DNA from: Streptomyces sp. NBC_00659
Lineage (GTDB): Bacteria; Actinomycetota; Actinomycetes; Streptomycetales; Streptomycetaceae
Reading direction: 5' to 3'
Length of the DNA stretch: 64,000 nt
NCBI RefSeq assembly: GCF_036226925.1
Contig: NZ_CP109031.1
Coordinates: 558,001 to 622,000 of the forward strand
Under the pieces are notes generated by a model. That model was given only the letters and a program-made list of their open reading frames with translations. It did no database searches and was not told the DNA's origin. The position numbers and the translations under genes are program-made. This document shows, piece by piece, positions 49,423-58,065 of this stretch; position 1 is the first letter of the stretch, and each line of letters starts with the position of its first letter.

Positions 49423-50157
49423 ATGCCCACCAGGATGCTGCAGATTCCCACTGCGGACGGACAGGCCGACGCGTTAGCCACCTTCCCCGACGGAGGCGGG
49501 CGGCACCCGGGGGTGCTGATGTACCCGGACGCCTTCGGGATTCGGCCCGTGCTGCGGGAGATGGCCCGCGAACTGGCCGGGCACGGGTACTACGTACTCG
49601 TCCCCAACTTCTTCTACAGGCACGGCCCCGCACCGGTGATCGAACTTCCCGAGCACATCGGAGAAGAGGTCCGGCCCACGCTCTTCCCCAAGCTGATGCC
49701 CATGATCGAGGCGCACACCGCAGAACGTGTCCTGAGCGACGCCGACGCCTATCTCGAGTTCCTCACCGCTCGGCCCGAGGTCAGCGCCGGACCGGTCGCG
49801 GTGACCGGCTACTGCATCGGCGGCCTCCTGGCGACGCGCACCGCCGCGGCCCACCCCGGCCAGGTAGCCGCCCTCGCCGCGTTCCACGGCCCGGTGGGAG
49901 CCGGCGGCCCCGACAGCCTCTCCAAGCTCACCGCCGAGGTCCACTTCGGCCACGCCGAGAGCGACTTGACGCCCGAGGCCCTCGACGAGCTCAACCAGTC
50001 CCTGGACACGGCGGGTGTCGGCTACACCTCCGAGATCTACCCCGGCACCATCCACGGCTTCACCATGTCCGACACCGATGCCTTCAACCCCGCCGCACTG
50101 CAGCTTCACTGGGACCGCCTGCTGCCCCTTCTCGGCCGCACCCTGACCAAGAGCTGA
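49423..50157 (+). CDS. dienelactone hydrolase family protein
   Basis: A 244-residue alpha/beta hydrolase with a cysteine nucleophile. The triad is Cys131 in GYCIGG, Asp181 in GHAESDLTPE and His211 in GTIHGFT. The N-terminal part (VLMYPDAFGIRPVLREMARELA, then NFFYRHGP) is typical of the DLH family. ATG 49423 follows AGGAGAG. No chlorocatechol pathway genes are near, so the substrate may be another lactone or ester. It stands alone. Confidence 0.9.
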   Translation: MPTRMLQIPTADGQADALATFPDGGGRHPGVLMYPDAFGIRPVLREMARELAGHGYYVLVPNFFYRHGPAPVIELPEHIGEEVRPTLFPKLMPMIEAHTAERVLSDADAYLEFLTARPEVSAGPVAVTGYCIGGLLATRTAAAHPGQVAALAAFHGPVGAGGPDSLSKLTAEVHFGHAESDLTPEALDELNQSLDTAGVGYTSEIYPGTIHGFTMSDTDAFNPAALQLHWDRLLPLLGRTLTKS

Positions 50158-50297
50158 GGCCTCCGGCCCGAGCCGCTGTCCATGTCGACGGCTTGCACGC
50201 GCGTCGGCCGCCGAAGGACGGATGCGTCATCGCGCGACGGCCCACCACCCCGTCCTCCGCTACGAGCCCGAGCCGCGTCCTGACATGATCCGGTGGT

Positions 50298-50996
50298 ATG
50301 ACCGCGATACCTTCCGACGGCCTTGCCGCCACCTTCGCACGTCTGGGTGGTGAGGACGACAGACAGGTCTGGAGCGAGCTGTGGGACGGCTTGTACCACC
50401 AGCCACGCATCGGCAGCGACAGCCTCACCGCCCTCCCCTACCTGGCCGAGATCGCGGACGGCCGCGCCCCCGGCGAACCGGACGAAGCCGTCGAACTGGC
50501 GGGCCTCATCGCGTCGACGGCCGACCACGAGCACTGCGTGCGCTACGCCGAAGAGCTCGCCGTCCTCCTCCCGGTGGCCCGCCGCCTGCTGGAGGCGGCG
50601 CGCGAGTCCGCCGTGGTGTTCGTGGACCTCCTCCGGTGCGTCCTGGCCCTCGAGGGGGAACGGATCTGGAGCACGGGGCTGTTGGAAGGCCTGTACCAGC
50701 ACGAGTACGAGATCGAGTGCCCGAAGTGCACGTCGGAACTGTTCATCGCCTTCGGTGACCGCGGCACCTTCGCCTCGGCCGGCGACTACGTGACGTCCGA
50801 CCCGGCCAAGACGGCCCTGCTGCCCGCCGATCCGGCCACCCTCGCTCCCTTCCCCACGCGCCTGCACCGCGCCGCGGCACAGGCCGGACACGAGGACATC
50901 GCACGCGGCATCACGTACCTCTTCGGCCGGGCCACCTGCCCGGACTGCGGTGCCGTCTTCCCTGTCGAGGACCAGGTCGAGGCGAGCCGGATATGA
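50298..50996 (+). CDS. hypothetical zinc-ribbon protein
   Basis: A 232-residue soluble protein. A helical N-terminal half (VWSELWDGLYHQPRIGSDSLTALPYLAEIA) is followed by a split zinc ribbon: Cys141-x2-Cys144 (IECPKCTSEL) and a second CPDC near 214-217, 70 residues apart. No family name is recognised, but such proteins often go with HEAT-repeat partners in Streptomyces. Its end overlaps the start of the next, broken gene by ATGA. Confidence 0.72.
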   Translation: MTAIPSDGLAATFARLGGEDDRQVWSELWDGLYHQPRIGSDSLTALPYLAEIADGRAPGEPDEAVELAGLIASTADHEHCVRYAEELAVLLPVARRLLEAARESAVVFVDLLRCVLALEGERIWSTGLLEGLYQHEYEIECPKCTSELFIAFGDRGTFASAGDYVTSDPAKTALLPADPATLAPFPTRLHRAAAQAGHEDIARGITYLFGRATCPDCGAVFPVEDQVEASRI

Positions 50997-51607
50997 GTGA
51001 GGCTCCCGCGCGGATCGAAGCCGTGGACTGGACAGCCCTCAGTACCTCCTGAGCGACTGCGCGCCCTTCTCGACGCACCGCCGGCGGGCCGGCCCTTCGC
51101 ACCACGGAGCCTGGCCCTCGCCTACGGGCGGCTGACCGGCGACCGCGAGCCCGCACTGCGACCGCTCCTTCCCCAGCTCGGCGAGCCGTACGGCCAGGAA
51201 GGCGTCGCCGCACGGCCGGCGGAACTGGGCCCGGCGGCAGTCCCGTACGTCGGACGGTTGCGTGAGCTCCTGACCGGCACGCGCAGGGCCGGCTGCCGCT
51301 GCGCGCCGGTGAGGCACCGTCGCGGATCACCGGTCGGAGCGACGAGGTGGTCCCGGCCCTCGTCCGGGCCATCACCCGGTTCGCCGAGCAGGGCGGCGCC
51401 TGTCCGGCGGTCATCGAAACAGTGCGGCTGCCGGCGGAGACGGGCGCGGACGCGGCTCCCGCGCGGCCCGCCCTCAGTGCCTTCCTCGACGCCGACGTAC
51501 GGCCCGTGAGACACGGCACCTGGCGCTCCGTCCCGGAGGACGACGCGCTGTGCGAGGCCGCACGCGCGGCACTGCTCGCCACCTCGGCACCGGGTGGTGC
51601 CGCCTGA
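50993..51607 (+). pseudogene. frameshifted gene (HEAT-repeat-like) coupled to the zinc-ribbon gene
   Basis: The ATG at 50993 overlaps the preceding stop and opens MSEAPARIEAVDWTALSTS, then stops. The sequence continues in a second frame (PERLRALLDAPPAGRPFAPRSLALAYGRLTGDREPALRPLLPQLG and onwards) to about 51330, then switches back to the first frame (PALVRAITRFAEQGGACPAVIETV) up to 51607. The joined protein would be about 200 residues of regular Leu/Ala-rich helices, as in HEAT repeats. At least two frameshifts are needed, so it is a pseudogene unless they are sequencing errors. Confidence 0.72.
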
Positions 51608-51681
51608 CAGCACCGGGGCAGCCGGGCCCCTTGTTGCCCGGCACCGGCACGGACCAGTCCCCGACCGGCCCCGGACAGCGA

Positions 51682-51716
51682 GAAACCCTGTCCCGCACAC
51701 CGCGGGACAGGGTTTC
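51682..51716. terminator. 15-bp perfect stem-loop
   Basis: GAAACCCTGTCCCGC (51682-51696), loop ACACC, GCGGGACAGGGTTTC (51702-51716). This is one of the strongest hairpins in the window, 75 bases after the frameshifted gene. A second terminator-like hairpin follows at 51751-51767 (CCCCGC, AGGAA, GCGGGG, then CGTCTTT). Confidence 0.85.
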
Positions 51717-51937
51717 GACAGAGCGCCGGGCAGGCCTTGCACCTGCATTTCCCCGCAGGAAGCGGGGCGTCTTTCCTTGGACCACCGACGCATCACCAAC
51801 CGGAGTGACTTCCTCCGACCGGCTCTGACGAAATAGTAGCGCACGCATGTACGGGCGATGTCCTGCCCACCCATGAGCATGGAGACCGGCCGCACCTCCT
51901 GCCGCCAGCCGCTGGGGAGCTCTGGGCCGCTCGCCGA

Positions 51938-52927
51938 TCAGCGTTCGCGGATCGCCGGAAGTACCTTGTCGGCGATGGCGAGGAGAGCGCTGTCGTCGGG
52001 GAGGGCTCCGGACTCGCTCCACACGGTGATGTCGCAGTAGCCGCCCCGGTCCTTACGGTCGAGGGCCACGGTCAGGTTCCTGGCCAGGGGGCCCTGTTCG
52101 ACCGGACCGCCGGTAGTGCCGCTCCCGCCGCTGATCCGAATCCGCATGGTGTGATCCGAGAACAGGACCGCGGGCCGGCCCAGAACCGTGAGGGTCTTGA
52201 TGTCCTGCTCGGTCCCGTACTTCATCAGCTTCACGTATTGGTCGATCGTCAGATGGTTGTACGTGGCCGAGACATTCACGGTGTACGTGTCGAACTCGAC
52301 CTCGGCCTCCGGCGCGGCCACCTTCCCGTCGGTCAGAGGAGCGGTGTTGTTGGTGCCGGAGACACTGGTCGCGGTCTCCGCGGGCGTTCCGAGGAGCTTG
52401 GGCAGGTACGGCCGGTTGAGCGCCTCGCAGAGCTCTTCACCGGTCACGGGCCGGGGCGTCCGCCGGTAGACCTTCGGCAGCTCCTCGTGTTCCGCGCCAT
52501 GACACGAGACGGCCGTCGGGGTGCTGACGTCGGACGGCATCACGCGGGGGCCCAGCCACACCGCAGCCCCGAGCGCCCCGAACAAGGCTAGGGCCGCGAC
52601 GGCCTGGCCCCACGCGTTGTGGTCCTTCCGCGGAGCGGCCGGGCCAGGGCGCGGCCCGACTGCGGTCCGGGCTGGGGCGTCGGCAGCGACCGCCACCCCG
52701 GCCGTGGAGGCGGCCGGACCGGGGTTCCGGCGAGCGCGCAGGGCCCGGACCACCTCGTGGACGCGTACGGCGGTGAACACGAGGAACACCGCACCGATAC
52801 CGGCCGGGACCAGCTCCTGATCGCGGACGGCGAGATACATGATGCGTACGCCGAAAACCGACCCGACCACGATGAGCAGAGGCTCACGGACCCAGAACGG
52901 CAGGACACGCAGGAGGAGACCGAGCAT
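51938..52927 (-). CDS. DUF6215-like membrane protein
   Basis: A 329-residue protein with three hydrophobic segments near the N-terminus (VREPLLIVVGSVFGVRIMYLA; GIGAVFLVFTAVRVHEVVRAL; and after a disordered linker AVAALALFGALGAAVWLG) and an extracytoplasmic domain with cysteines (VSCHGAEHEELPKVYRR, ELCEALNRPYLPKLLG, GGYCDITVWSESG). Features agree with DUF6215 proteins; the function is unknown. ATG 52927 is chosen because the hydrophobic stretch begins there. It diverges from another membrane protein gene. Confidence 0.72.
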   Translation of the reverse strand: MLGLLLRVLPFWVREPLLIVVGSVFGVRIMYLAVRDQELVPAGIGAVFLVFTAVRVHEVVRALRARRNPGPAASTAGVAVAADAPARTAVGPRPGPAAPRKDHNAWGQAVAALALFGALGAAVWLGPRVMPSDVSTPTAVSCHGAEHEELPKVYRRTPRPVTGEELCEALNRPYLPKLLGTPAETATSVSGTNNTAPLTDGKVAAPEAEVEFDTYTVNVSATYNHLTIDQYVKLMKYGTEQDIKTLTVLGRPAVLFSDHTMRIRISGGSGTTGGPVEQGPLARNLTVALDRKDRGGYCDITVWSESGALPDDSALLAIADKVLPAIRER

Positions 52928-53009
52928 CCGACGATCCCACCACACCAAGATCACAATCGCCGTGGTGGAAGCCACAGTTCCGGGCACGTGCGGCGAATTG
53001 GTGCGGCGA

Positions 53010-53054
53010 AATCGGCTTGATCGCCTGGATCGCCTGGACCGGCTCAACTGGCTC
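53010..53054. repeat. five degenerate 9-bp tandem repeats
   Basis: AATCGGCTT, GATCGCCTG, GATCGCCTG, GACCGGCTC and AACTGGCTC lie end to end in the gap between two divergent membrane protein genes. They may be a replication-slippage tract or part of a regulator site. Confidence 0.6.
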
Positions 53055-53168
53055 AACACACACCGGGACCGGCGCACCCGTCAGACGGGTGCCGCTCGAG
53101 GGCTGACCGGCACGCGTCAAGCGGTAGGGTGCAGAGCCTTCCCGCGGTCTTCACGGAGGTACACACCC

Positions 53169-53897
53169 ATGTTCCTGTACCGGGCGATGCTGACGTTCGG
53201 CACCCTCGCCCTGTTCGTCGGCATCGGCCTGCTCTACGACCACGACTATCTGCTGGGTGCCCTGCTGCTGGCGGCCGGCGTGGTGTCGGGCGTGATCCCG
53301 ATCGCCACGGGTGTCGCGCGCGCCCTGGCCGCGTGGCGGTATCAGGGCGAAGACATGGGGGCCCTCGCCGACCCGGTGCTGCGCAAGCGGCTGCGGATCC
53401 TCGGCGGTGTACTGAGCGCGCTGGGCCTGGTGGTGTTCGTCGCGGGGGTGGTGATCGAGTCGCTGGTCTGGGCCACCAACCACGACGACCCGCCGATCCC
53501 GATGCCGGTGCTGATGCTCGTCGGGCTGATCCCGGCCGGTCTGCTGTGCTTGCTGGGGTACGCCCTGGTGAACGCGGGCCGGCTGACCTTCGCCGGCGAC
53601 GCCGAGGGCGTGGATTCCGGCTATCGGCTGGGTTGGATCCTGGTGGGGTTCTGTGTCATCGTCGGCGGCTCGGTGACCGACCCCCGGTTGTCCTGGCAGA
53701 TCGCCGGAGGTATCGCGATCCCGACCGGCGTCCTGGCACTGGCGTCCTGCCTGGCGTTGCGAGCGCTGCGCGGGCCGATGGCAGAGATCCAGTCGAAGTT
53801 CTGGGCCGCCCACAGGGCCGCGGCGCGGGAGCAGGCGATCCGCGCCGGGCGGATCGACGCCGCCGGGCAGAGCCTGCCACAGCCTCCGCAGCAGTGA
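53169..53897 (+). CDS. hypothetical integral membrane protein
   Basis: A 242-residue protein with about six hydrophobic helices (YRAMLTFGTLALFVGIGLLY; LLGALLLAAGVVSGVIPIATG; ILGGVLSALGLVVFVAGVVI; and so on) and a charged C-terminus (KFWAAHRAAAREQAIRAGRI). No family or motif is recognised. ATG 53169 has GGAGG about 10 bases upstream. A strong terminator starts two bases after the stop. Confidence 0.75.
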   Translation: MFLYRAMLTFGTLALFVGIGLLYDHDYLLGALLLAAGVVSGVIPIATGVARALAAWRYQGEDMGALADPVLRKRLRILGGVLSALGLVVFVAGVVIESLVWATNHDDPPIPMPVLMLVGLIPAGLLCLLGYALVNAGRLTFAGDAEGVDSGYRLGWILVGFCVIVGGSVTDPRLSWQIAGGIAIPTGVLALASCLALRALRGPMAEIQSKFWAAHRAAAREQAIRAGRIDAAGQSLPQPPQQ

Positions 53898-53898
53898 C

Positions 53899-53923
53899 GA
53901 GGGCCGCGCGTCGCGCGGCCCTC
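53899..53923 (+). terminator. stem-loop terminator after the membrane protein gene
   Basis: GAGGGCCGCGCG (53899-53910) pairs with CGCGCGGCCCTC (53912-53923). The inner pairs must open to form a 3-base loop, giving an 11-bp stem. It begins directly after the stop codon. Confidence 0.8.
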
Positions 53924-54815
53924 ATTGGTCCCCGGCGGCTGGTCATCGGCGTTCACTCTGTCTGCGTACATCGCGCAGGCGTCAGGTCGGACCGGCCGTC
54001 GACCAGCAACCGAACGCCCAACTTCAGTGCCCTGTCCTGGAGTTGCGCATCCGACCGCCTCCGATCACGTGCGACCGCCTCCGATTCGCGTCCTCCGGCA
54101 GTCCGAGGCCGATGCCTGTGCCGTCGAGATCGCACGATGGCATCCGCGGCACGCATCCGTGACTTCTTCAGTCAACTCGGCCAGGCCGGACCCGAGTTCC
54201 TGACAGAGGGGCACCGCCTCGCGGCTTGCTCGCCGGGCTCGCGGAGGTTTCCGAGCGGTCCGCGGAGGCGGTTGTCCATCTCTCGCGCGGTACGACAAAT
54301 CCATCTCGAGGGAACGGCGGGCACGCGGGGTTCATACGCCGTATCGCGCCCCGCCCGGCATATGCCGCTTTAACCGCGCCACCAAGGCCCAATTGACCAG
54401 GGCGGCCGACGCGGCTCACTCCCACGAAAACTCCTGGTCGCAGGCCCGGCGAGACAGCGCCCGCCTTCCCCGTGCCCAAGACGGCTCGGCGCACCGGGCC
54501 GGTCCGGTGATCCGGTGTACGCCTCGGCGCTGTCGGCGATGGGCGGCCCCAACATCACGCCCGGGGTGAATATCTTCGGAAAAGCCTTCTTTCGCGCCGT
54601 TGTGGTCGAAGTATCGCCTTCCCAATACTTCGAGTGGCCGCAGCCCCGCCAAGAGCTCAGGCCACCAGCCGAAAACGCGCAGCCCGCTCCCGCTCCCCGG
54701 GCCGGCGCACCTCCCCGCTCCCCGCTCCCCGCTCCTCCCGCTCTCCAGGCCGGTCGGATCTCCGCTCCCCTTTGCCGACCCGCCTGTACACGTCCCTGCC
54801 CTGAGGAGAAGTCCG
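53924..54815. promoter_or_regulatory. long upstream region of the lanthipeptide cluster
   Basis: About 890 bases with no convincing gene. It contains two direct copies of CGACCGCCTCCGAT (54052-54065 and 54072-54085, a 20-base period) and, in a locally AT-richer stretch, the inverted repeat TCGAAGTAT, 10 bases, ATACTTCGA at 54606-54633. The latter is about 180 bases upstream of the LanKC start and is the best candidate operator. The ribosome site of LanKC (GAGGAGA) is at about 54803. Confidence 0.5.
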
Positions 54816-57521
54816 ATGGACAACCGGTACGAGGCCTACGCCTACGCAGACCCGATCTTCTACGACTCACCCCGACGCTGGGGCGCTCAGGAGGAGTTCG
54901 CGGCCGTCAGCCGGCCGCTGCCCGCCGGCTGGGAGGGCGGGGACCTGGAGATCTGGGCGGTGGTACGCCCCCAGGACGTGCAACTGCCCCCGCAGGGCTG
55001 GAAGATCCACGTGTCCTCGTGTGCGGAGGACGCCGAGGCGGTACTGGAACAGGTCTACGACTACTGTCTGCGCGAGCACATCACGTTCAAGTTCCTGCGT
55101 GGGCTGCCCATCCTGCAGATGCAGAACTCCAAGTACTCCCCGCGCGGTTCGAGCGGAAAGTTCTGCACGCTCTACCCGGTGGACGACGCCGAGCTGCGGC
55201 GGTGCCTGGAGGGCCTCGGACCGCTGCTGGCCGGACGCCGCGGCCCGTACATCCTCAGCGATCTGCGCTGGGGGGAGGGACCGCTGTATCTGCGCTACGG
55301 GGGATTCGCCGAGCGCCACTGTCACAACGACGCCGGTCAGCGGGTGCTGGCACTCGAAGACCCGGACGGCCGGCTGGTCCCCGATGTCCGCGGCGCCGGT
55401 TTCTCGGTCCCCGGCTGGGCGCCCGTACCCGCGTTCGTCGAGGGCGCCATCGCCGAGCGCAACGCCCCGCAGGCGCCCACGCTCCCCTACACCGTCGAAC
55501 GCGTCCTGCACTTCTCCAACGCGGGCGGTGTCTACCTGGGCCGCAAGGACGCGGACAGTCCGCAGGTCGTGCTCAAAGAGGCACGCCCCCACGCGGGTCT
55601 TGACCAGCGCGGAGTCGACGCCGTCACCCGGCTCCAGCAGGAACACGACATGATGGCCCGCCTGGCCGGCTCACCCGGGGTCCCCGCACTGCACGAACTG
55701 CTGACCGTGTGGGAACACCGTTTCCTGGTCCAGGAATTCGTCGAGGGAAAGTCACTGAGCGAGTGGCTGACCGCGAAGTACCCACTCATCCATCCGGACG
55801 CCGACGACACGACGGTCGCCGAGTACACCCGCGAGGCGATCGAGATCGTGGGCCGGATCGAGCACGTCCTGAAGGCCATGCATGCCCGCGGGGTGGTCTT
55901 CGGAGACCTCCACCCCCGCAACCTGATCATCCGGCCGAACGGCGACATCTGTTTCATCGACTTCGAACTCGCCAGCCCTGTCGACGCTTTCGTGCGTCCG
56001 GCGCTGGGCGCCGCGGGCTTCACCGCGCCGAAGGGATACACCGGACCGGAGATCGACCTGTACGGACTGGCCGCGATCCGCCTGTGGTTGTTCCTGCCGC
56101 TTGCCCAACTGCCCACCCTGGACGCGGGCAAGAGCACCGAACTCGCCGACGTCATCGAGCGCCGGTTCCCCGTGCCCCCCGGGTACACCGCCGAGATCCG
56201 CCGCATGCTGGCCCCCTCCCCCTCGGACGGCCGCACCCCGAGGCCCGAACTGGGCCTGCACAGGGCCGAGACACAGGCCCTGCTCAGCGGGCCGCAGGCC
56301 GACTGGCCGGCCATCCGCGACTCGCTCGCGGCCGGTATCCGGGCGATGGCCACCCCTCACCGCGGCGACCGGCTCTTCCCTGGCGACATCGCCCAGTTCA
56401 CCCAGGGCAGCCTGGGACTCGCCCACGGAGCGGCGGGTGTCCTGTACGCCCTCCACGCGACGGGCGCCGGAACGGACGGCGAACACGTCCGGTGGCTCGT
56501 CGACGCCGCCCACACCCGCCCGGCCCAGCCCGGTCTCTACACCGGCGGACACGGCGTGGCCTACACCCTCGACCTTCTCGGCGAACGGGACGCCGCCCTC
56601 GATCTGCTGCGTCGGCTCGCCCACACCACTCCGGACGGCCCGCCGGGCCCTGACCTGTCGTCGGGCCTCGCCGGCATCGCCCTGACCCTGTCGCACTTCG
56701 CCACGGCCACCGGCGACCCCCACCTGCTGGACACCGCCCTCGTGCACGCCCAGGCCGCGGCCGACGAACTGGAGAAGGAGGGCCCTTCGAGCGGGCGCCG
56801 CAAGGCCGGCCTGATGAACGGAGCGTCCGGTGCGGCCCTCGCCCTGGTCCGCCTCTACGAACGTACCGGCGATCACGCTCTCCTCGAACGGGCCCAGACG
56901 CTGCTCGAACTGGACCTCGAGCGATGTGTGACGGCGGCGGACGGCACCGTCCAGGTCCTCGACGAGTACCGGGTACTCCCGTACATCGAGACCGGCAGCA
57001 CCGGCATCGGACTGGTTCTCGACGCCCTCCTCGGCCATCATCCCGCCAGTCCGACGGCCCGCTACCGGACGCCGATCAGCCGCGCGGCCGAACCCGAATT
57101 CATCATCCAGCCCGGCCTGTTCAACGGCCGCGCGGGGCTCCTCGGCTACCTCGCCCTCACCAGGCCCCAGCCGCACCCTCCGGGCGTTCGGCCCTCCCCG
57201 CCCCCGCGCACCCCGGACGACGTGGAAGCGGCCGCCCACCGCCAGACCGCGCTGGACCGCCACCGCAGGCTCCTGGCCCTCCACCAGATCTCGTACCAGG
57301 GCCACCTCGCCTTCCCGGGCGACCAGCTCCTGCGGCTCTCCGCGGACCTGGCGACCGGCTCCGCCGGAGTGCTCCTGGCCCTGGGCACCGCCCTGGCCGG
57401 CACCCCCTTCCTCCCCTGGACCGGTGGAGCCGGACCCGTGCCGACGAGCGCGACCCGAACGGCTCCGGCCACGGCCGGCCACCGCCCTGTCTCCGCCGGG
57501 CGCACGGCCGGCCACGCCTGA
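54816..57521 (+). CDS. class III lanthipeptide synthetase (LanKC)
   Basis: A 901-residue three-domain enzyme. The N-terminal lyase domain (1 to about 210) opens RYEAYAYADPIFYDSP, as in RamC/AmfT. The Ser/Thr kinase-like domain (about 225-500) has the ATP lysine Lys254 (VVLKEA), catalytic Asp364 (FGDLHPRN) and metal-binding Asp382 (FIDFE). The C-terminal cyclase-like domain (from about 528) has glycine motifs (LAHGAAGVLYAL, SSGLAGIALTL, NGASGAALAL) but lacks the zinc Cys/His ligands of class IV, which makes it class III. It phosphorylates Ser/Thr of the precursor, eliminates phosphate and forms lanthionine/labionin rings. ATG 54816 follows GAGGAGA. The precursor follows 103 bases on. Confidence 0.95.
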   Translation: MDNRYEAYAYADPIFYDSPRRWGAQEEFAAVSRPLPAGWEGGDLEIWAVVRPQDVQLPPQGWKIHVSSCAEDAEAVLEQVYDYCLREHITFKFLRGLPILQMQNSKYSPRGSSGKFCTLYPVDDAELRRCLEGLGPLLAGRRGPYILSDLRWGEGPLYLRYGGFAERHCHNDAGQRVLALEDPDGRLVPDVRGAGFSVPGWAPVPAFVEGAIAERNAPQAPTLPYTVERVLHFSNAGGVYLGRKDADSPQVVLKEARPHAGLDQRGVDAVTRLQQEHDMMARLAGSPGVPALHELLTVWEHRFLVQEFVEGKSLSEWLTAKYPLIHPDADDTTVAEYTREAIEIVGRIEHVLKAMHARGVVFGDLHPRNLIIRPNGDICFIDFELASPVDAFVRPALGAAGFTAPKGYTGPEIDLYGLAAIRLWLFLPLAQLPTLDAGKSTELADVIERRFPVPPGYTAEIRRMLAPSPSDGRTPRPELGLHRAETQALLSGPQADWPAIRDSLAAGIRAMATPHRGDRLFPGDIAQFTQGSLGLAHGAAGVLYALHATGAGTDGEHVRWLVDAAHTRPAQPGLYTGGHGVAYTLDLLGERDAALDLLRRLAHTTPDGPPGPDLSSGLAGIALTLSHFATATGDPHLLDTALVHAQAAADELEKEGPSSGRRKAGLMNGASGAALALVRLYERTGDHALLERAQTLLELDLERCVTAADGTVQVLDEYRVLPYIETGSTGIGLVLDALLGHHPASPTARYRTPISRAAEPEFIIQPGLFNGRAGLLGYLALTRPQPHPPGVRPSPPPRTPDDVEAAAHRQTALDRHRRLLALHQISYQGHLAFPGDQLLRLSADLATGSAGVLLALGTALAGTPFLPWTGGAGPVPTSATRTAPATAGHRPVSAGRTAGHA

Positions 57522-57624
57522 CCACGTCACCACAACGCGCAGCGGTATCAGCCGAGTTGCGCACCCCAGATTCCCGGCCGCCCGGCCGGGTGATCCACCC
57601 GTCAGTGAACGAAGGAGAACAGAC

Positions 57625-57762
57625 ATGATGATCCTCGACCTGCAGACGATGGACCTGCCCGAGACCGAGGCCACCCCGATCGACGACACCCTCGCGAGCA
57701 CCAGCTCCCTGAGCGTGCTCAACTGCGGCACCAGCACCGTGAGCACGCTCCTCTGCCTCTAG
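57625..57762 (+). CDS. class III lanthipeptide precursor peptide (SapB/AmfS-like)
   Basis: A 45-residue peptide. The leader has the conserved hydrophobic motif ILDLQTMDLPE recognised by LanKC. The core holds two SxxSxxxC units: Ser27-Ser30-Cys34 (SSLSVLNC) and Ser37-Ser40-Cys44 (STVSTLLC), the precursor pattern for labionin or lanthionine rings; SapB has two lanthionine rings. A strong GAAGGAGA lies 6 bases before the ATG. The core is hydrophobic, suggesting a surface-active peptide. The leader cleavage site is probably around residues 22-25. A hairpin follows the stop. Confidence 0.95.
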   Translation: MMILDLQTMDLPETEATPIDDTLASTSSLSVLNCGTSTVSTLLCL

Positions 57763-57796
57763 CAGGCACCGCCCCGTGAGGGGCGTACGCAGCGCA

Positions 57797-57829
57797 GCCG
57801 GCCGGGCCGCCACCAGCGGCCCGGCCGGT
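57797..57829 (+). terminator. 13-bp stem-loop between precursor and exporter genes
   Basis: CCGGCCGGGCCGC (57798-57810), loop CACCA, GCGGCCCGGCCGG (57816-57828), with a flanking G-T pair. No U tract follows. In lanthipeptide operons such hairpins let precursor RNA exceed that of the downstream exporter. The rest of the gap to 58065 shows no other gene. Confidence 0.75.
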
Positions 57830-58065
57830 CGCCCATCAGGGCCTGTACCCGCAACAACACGGACGGCGGCACAGCCCACACCCCAATCCCAAGGCAGCCC
57901 ATCCACCACCACCGCGCTCCCTCGGCGAACCCGACCGGCTTCCGCGGCTCCGCCACCCCGGCCCGACCCCGACTGTTCAGCCGGCCTCAGCCCCAGCAGC
58001 CCTCCCTCCGCCGGGTGCGTGTGCCGTACACGACGACGCCCCCTCGCCCACCAGAGAGGTTCCCC

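Noticed and set aside
51122..51895. Minus-strand frame covering the hairpins (YYFVRAGRRKSLRLVMRRW...)
   Set aside because: It runs through two terminator hairpins and the antisense of the broken gene; this type of translation seems to recur around intergenic elements and is not credible as a protein.
53010..53054. 9-bp tandem repeats considered as a CRISPR-like or iteron array
   Set aside because: Units are contiguous without spacers, too short and degenerate, and no cas or replication gene is near.
54370..54870. Minus-strand frames upstream of LanKC
   Set aside because: Frames interrupt each other, have no motif and overlap the AT-richer promoter zone.
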